From: an uncultured Granulosicoccus sp.
Lineage (GTDB): Bacteria; Pseudomonadota; Gammaproteobacteria; Granulosicoccales; Granulosicoccaceae
Assembly (NCBI GenBank): GCA_947495035.1
Contig: CANLXI010000036.1
Location: 1 to 64,000, forward strand
Length of the DNA: 64,000 nt
Reading direction: 5' to 3'
Both the position numbers and the translations under genes were made by a program. A model generated the notes under the pieces. It made no database searches and was not told the DNA's origin. It saw only the letters and a program-made list of their open reading frames with translations. Positions within the stretch are counted from its first letter, which is position 1. Every line of letters starts with the position of its first letter. Shown one piece after another: positions 61,193 to 64,000 of this stretch.

Positions 61193-62101
61193 TCAGATGA
61201 ATGCCGCCGCGATCTTGTTACGCGTATCGGCATCGGGCATCGGCAAGTGGCTGACGGCCATGTTCTCGCGCAGGTGTGCTACCACACCCGTGGCGGGAAT
61301 GGCGCAAGTCACCGCCGGGTGGGAGATGACGAACAATAGCGCCAACTGTGCCCAGCTCTGACAACCGAGTTCACGAGCGATACTCGGCAGGGCTTGTCCG
61401 GACATGCGCCGCAGAATTGCCCCGCGCCGATAAGGACGGTTGACGATCACGGCGACACCACGCTCGGCGGCAAGTGGCAGCAAGCGTGACTCCGCCTCGC
61501 GATCAAGCACGTTGTAGGTCAATTGCACGAAATCCAGCGGCTCGCGACGCAGGATCGCCTCCAGCTCCGCGTGCCGCCTCCCATGGGATGTCGTCACGCC
61601 GACATGACCGATGCGGCCTGCCTCGCGCCATTCCCGCATTCTCGGCAGGTGCGTCTCCCAGTCAACGAGGTTGTGTACCTGCATCAAGTCCATCGGACCC
61701 GCGTTCCATAGACGCTCGGTATTGACCATCTGGCGCTCACCTTGAAAGAGTGCTGGCGTCCAGATCTTGCTGGCCGCAAACAGCGTGCCTTGGTTACGCT
61801 GGGTGCGCTCCAGGGCGTAGCCTATCAATTCCTCGGCGTGACCATACATGGGTGAGGAGTCGACCATACCGCCACCCGCGTCGAAGAACGCCTGCAATAC
61901 AGACACGCGGGTGGCGCGCGCCGGATGTCCGGGTGGAAGATCGAAGGTGATCCAGGTGCCCATGCCGACGGGTGGCAGTGTAATGCTGCCAGACGGCACG
62001 CTTCGACGCCCTGCACTCTCCTCTGATGCGCTGAACACAGTCGGCGCAAGCAGGGCTCCCAGTGCCGTGATCGAGGAAGCACAAAAAAGTCGTCTGTCCA
62101 T
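61193..62101 (-). CDS. Aldo/keto reductase with export signal
   Basis: A 302-residue aldo/keto reductase. The N-terminus MDRRLFCASSITALGALLAP looks like a twin-arginine (RRLF) or Sec signal, unusual for this mostly cytoplasmic NADPH family but known for some Tat-exported members. Barrel features include GMGTWITFD, DSSPMYGHAEELIGYAL with catalytic Asp and Tyr, the lysine in AASKIW, and MQVHNLVDW with the catalytic His. The C-terminal cofactor region AIPATG is present. The reaction is unknown. It is the first gene after the tRNA-associated repeat. Confidence 0.82.
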   Translation of the reverse strand: MDRRLFCASSITALGALLAPTVFSASEESAGRRSVPSGSITLPPVGMGTWITFDLPPGHPARATRVSVLQAFFDAGGGMVDSSPMYGHAEELIGYALERTQRNQGTLFAASKIWTPALFQGERQMVNTERLWNAGPMDLMQVHNLVDWETHLPRMREWREAGRIGHVGVTTSHGRRHAELEAILRREPLDFVQLTYNVLDREAESRLLPLAAERGVAVIVNRPYRRGAILRRMSGQALPSIARELGCQSWAQLALLFVISHPAVTCAIPATGVVAHLRENMAVSHLPMPDADTRNKIAAAFI

Positions 62102-62248
62102 CTGTTCATGCTCGCATCACAGAGAGTATGCGTCAATGCTGCTTGCACAGAGCAGGTACCCGTTCAGGTCATGGGTTCCAGCAAGAAGACCATGGCTGTT
62201 TGCGGACATCGTATTGCTGTCGAGGAGACTACTGCTGATCGATAGCCT

Positions 62249-62593
62249 GTGAACACAGGCATGTCAGCCAGTTCAGGAGGGCGTGCCGTTGATGGCAGGC
62301 TTGAGGTTCTCGCGAATGACAGGGACCTTCCTGGTTGGTTTTATCACTCGTCAGGCAAAGGTGTGCCCGGGTCCCATGATGAAACCATCACCCGCAGTGA
62401 TGTAGCTTCGTCAGGTGAAGGAGCCGAGTCGTTTCGAGCTCGCACGCTTCTGTTTCGCGTTGGCCAGTGCATTGCTGGTTTCCTGTGCATCGGCTCGTGC
62501 GTTACAACAGCTGTCCTGTGTGACCAGGACGATACAGGCGTAGCTGAATCAGACGACTGGTGTGGATCAGCCCGACTCATTGCCACCGAGTAG
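62249..62593 (+). CDS. Hypothetical small ORF (doubtful)
   Basis: A 114-residue frame with a GTG start, one hydrophobic stretch (GQCIAGFLCIGSCVTTAVL) and no recognised family. There is no good ribosome-binding site. It might be a small membrane protein but is at least as likely to be chance. Confidence 0.2.
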   Translation: MNTGMSASSGGRAVDGRLEVLANDRDLPGWFYHSSGKGVPGSHDETITRSDVASSGEGAESFRARTLLFRVGQCIAGFLCIGSCVTTAVLCDQDDTGVAESDDWCGSARLIATE

Positions 62594-62760
62594 GGTTCCA
62601 TCTGGCGATCTCTTCGCCTGGGTCAGTGGAGAGGACGATAGATGATGCCGGGGCATGAGCAGGGATTGGACTTGTTGGGGAAACAGGAGGGTGTGACAAA
62701 GAACTCGAGCGAGCATGCAGAATACCGGTAACTCAACGGGTATCGAGGAAGGAGGTCGAG

Positions 62761-62967
62761 ATGGAGAGGGACGTTAACATCAACCTGACTGGGCAGAATC
62801 TGTTAAATCTGCTTTCATGCTTCCTCTACTCTCAAACTACATGCCCGGAGAGTACTTTGAGATTCGTGGTGACGAATTCCCTGTACAAGAACCAGATCGT
62901 ACCGAATTCCGCAGGCTTGCGATGCGGGATCCACGACGTGTTCTATCGTTCTTATCCTGACGACTGA
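62761..62967 (+). CDS. Hypothetical small ORF with strong ribosome-binding site
   Basis: A 68-residue frame whose ATG follows a perfect Shine-Dalgarno AAGGAGGT (62749-62756, spacer 4 nt). The product (MERDVNINLTGQNLLNLLSC at the start) has three cysteines and no family I recognise. The ribosome-binding site is the only support for translation. Confidence 0.35.
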   Translation: MERDVNINLTGQNLLNLLSCFLYSQTTCPESTLRFVVTNSLYKNQIVPNSAGLRCGIHDVFYRSYPDD

Positions 62968-63502
62968 GGCAACCGGGTCTTTGAATCAGCATGAATGATA
63001 CAGACGGGGCAATGCTTTTTGCTATCAAACTCTCAGGAGGACTGCTTGCAGAAGCTGCCTCGCCCCGTCACATTGGCGATCGAATCAGCTGCTCCTTTCA
63101 TTCGTCCGTAATTGTATTATATGAAATGATTCTCCATTTATCTGCTCTTTCATCAGATCGGGATAATGGAGAGACGAGAGCTTCTGATTGTTACGCACCA
63201 ACAGGTAAGTCATATCAGTCATCACGTGCGCCTCGGTGCTTTCGTTGTTTGCCCATGTCCGGATGTGACAGCTGTCCCTGTAGCAGAAGCTTCTTGGAAA
63301 CTGTCACCGGGCTGGAGCTTGCATACTGACCCGTTGTAGTCGTTCCCTGGTAATGCAGCTCAGGGTGTGGCGATGATTTGCCACCCGAACTAACAGCAGA
63401 AGTCATTCATTGTATTGCCGAGGAGAGTTGATCTGGTTGCTGCATTTCTCACAGGCATTCTGCAGCCGCAGGCTACAACTGGCGGTTTCATGATCAGTGA
63501 TC

Positions 63503-63530
63503 CCGGGGCAGACCGCACTGCCTGCCCCGG
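63503..63530 (-). terminator. Terminator hairpin for the gene at the window end
   Basis: CCGGGGCAG and CTGCCCCGG form a perfect 9-bp stem with a 10-nt loop, 13 bp beyond the stop codon of the leftward gene. No T-tract follows. Confidence 0.5.
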
Positions 63531-63543
63531 AATGCGACTGGCG

Positions 63544-64000
63544 TTATTCCGCGCTACCGAGCAAGTCGAAACGGAACTCGAGTTGCTCGGACCAGGTTGA
63601 CCAAGGCAGCTCGATCTCGAGTTCTTCGACATCGTTGCTGACACTGACTTGTACCGTGCTGATGTCGCCCGTATCGGCATCGAGATTGATGACGCTTCCA
63701 TCGGCTCCGGTGATCGTGAGGGTTCCTCGGTCGAAGTAGTCGTAGCCAGTCGACTCGAAGATGTCATCGCGTATCATGTCGTCGTCGACGAGTACACTGA
63801 GTGGTTGCCAAGCCGTCGTGGCTGACGTGATCGTGAGGTCGGCGCGGAGTTCTTGTGCTCGGCCGTATGTCACCAGGTACTCGACGTTGGCGTCATCGAT
63901 CAATACAGGATCTTCGGTGCCAGTAGTCGAGTAGGTCACATCGCTCAGTAAATAGTAGGTTCCCGGTCCGCCGTCCCTGTCACTGGTGTGCTTGTAGTGA
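63544..64000 (-). CDS. Partial gene, beta-rich protein of unknown function
   Basis: The reading frame is open to the window edge, so the N-terminus is missing; at least 152 codons are visible. The sequence is acidic and beta-strand-like (TYSTTGTEDPVLIDDANVEY, then DRGTLTITGADGSVINLDAD), ending FRFDLLGSAE. Composition suits an exported or surface protein, but no family is recognised. A GTG at 63939 could be misread as its start; the frame continues past it with similar character (GGPGTYYLLSD). Confidence 0.6.
   Translation of the reverse strand, partial: HYKHTSDRDGGPGTYYLLSDVTYSTTGTEDPVLIDDANVEYLVTYGRAQELRADLTITSATTAWQPLSVLVDDDMIRDDIFESTGYDYFDRGTLTITGADGSVINLDADTGDISTVQVSVSNDVEELEIELPWSTWSEQLEFRFDLLGSAE

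Larger units (their letters stand above)
62102..63543. other. Gene-poor, AT-richer region
   Basis: About 1.4 kb without a recognisable gene. It contains scattered short frames, a strong ribosome-binding site at 62749, AT-rich patches around 62790-62830 and 63110-63150, and a terminator-like stem at 63503-63530. It may be remnant island DNA next to the tRNA repeat or a long regulatory gap. Confidence 0.5.

Noticed and set aside
62991..63329. 112-residue frame in the gene-poor region
   Set aside because: No ribosome-binding site, no domain and irregular composition; best explained as chance.

Overview
The window reads as chromosomal DNA from a Gram-negative bacterium, most likely a gammaproteobacterium. 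The grounds are a mutY-yggX gene pair, outer-membrane lipoprotein signals, a Pel exopolysaccharide locus and a GC-rich third codon position. I cannot name the genus from sequence alone. Genes are densely packed and mostly operonic up to about 61 kb. The last 2 to 3 kb, after a tRNA-Phe gene, are AT-richer and nearly empty of convincing genes.

Layout. 0-9 kb: a heptamer tandem repeat, an acetylpolyamine amidohydrolase, a divergent AcoR-like regulator with a degenerate ATPase core, an NTF2-FAD monooxygenase fusion, an octamer tandem repeat, a PAS-containing chemoreceptor and an ArgE-type deacylase. 9.1-23.7 kb: one long operon, galE-pelC-pelD-pelE-pelF-pelG-pelA-pelB. It encodes sugar-nucleotide supply, the c-di-GMP receptor PelD, the cytoplasmic polymerase PelF, the inner-membrane PelG, periplasmic modification and the PelB outer-membrane porin. 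The gene order is permuted relative to the textbook pelABCDEFG. PelA carries an extra N-terminal PelC-like domain behind a lipoprotein signal.

23.8-35.2 kb: a complete glycerol uptake and catabolism locus. It holds glycerol kinase with a stand-alone Lrp/AsnC ligand-binding domain gene, divergent glpR, the glpSTPQ-DUF2160-glpV ABC transporter genes, glpD and a glyoxalase I. 35.3-37.9 kb: a second chemoreceptor. 38.0-47.6 kb: two divergent transcription units forming an apparent uptake and catabolic module for an unknown compound (CUT1-type ABC transporter, RidA, M81/MlrC peptidase, SDR, RpiR regulator, D-threonine-aldolase-like PLP enzyme, NTF2-like protein).

47.6-54.4 kb: a 119-bp palindromic element, a DegQ-type protease, moaE-moaD and moaC, an AsmA-like protein, mutY and yggX. 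A short repeat, GCAGACACCCA, recurs five times here, mostly inside coding sequence. 54.5-60.8 kb: a GAF-PAS-GGDEF-EAL protein, a secreted Cys-pair-repeat/FN3 protein and an SDR. 60.9 kb to the end: tRNA-Phe with a 20-bp repeat of its 3' end 121 bp downstream, a secreted aldo/keto reductase, a gene-poor stretch, and a gene truncated by the window edge.

The most unusual items are the PelC-PelA lipoprotein fusion, the GCAGACACCCA repeat inside moaC and mutY, mutY lacking a canonical start codon for its conserved N-terminus, the 119-bp palindrome, and the 38-47.6 kb catabolic module.
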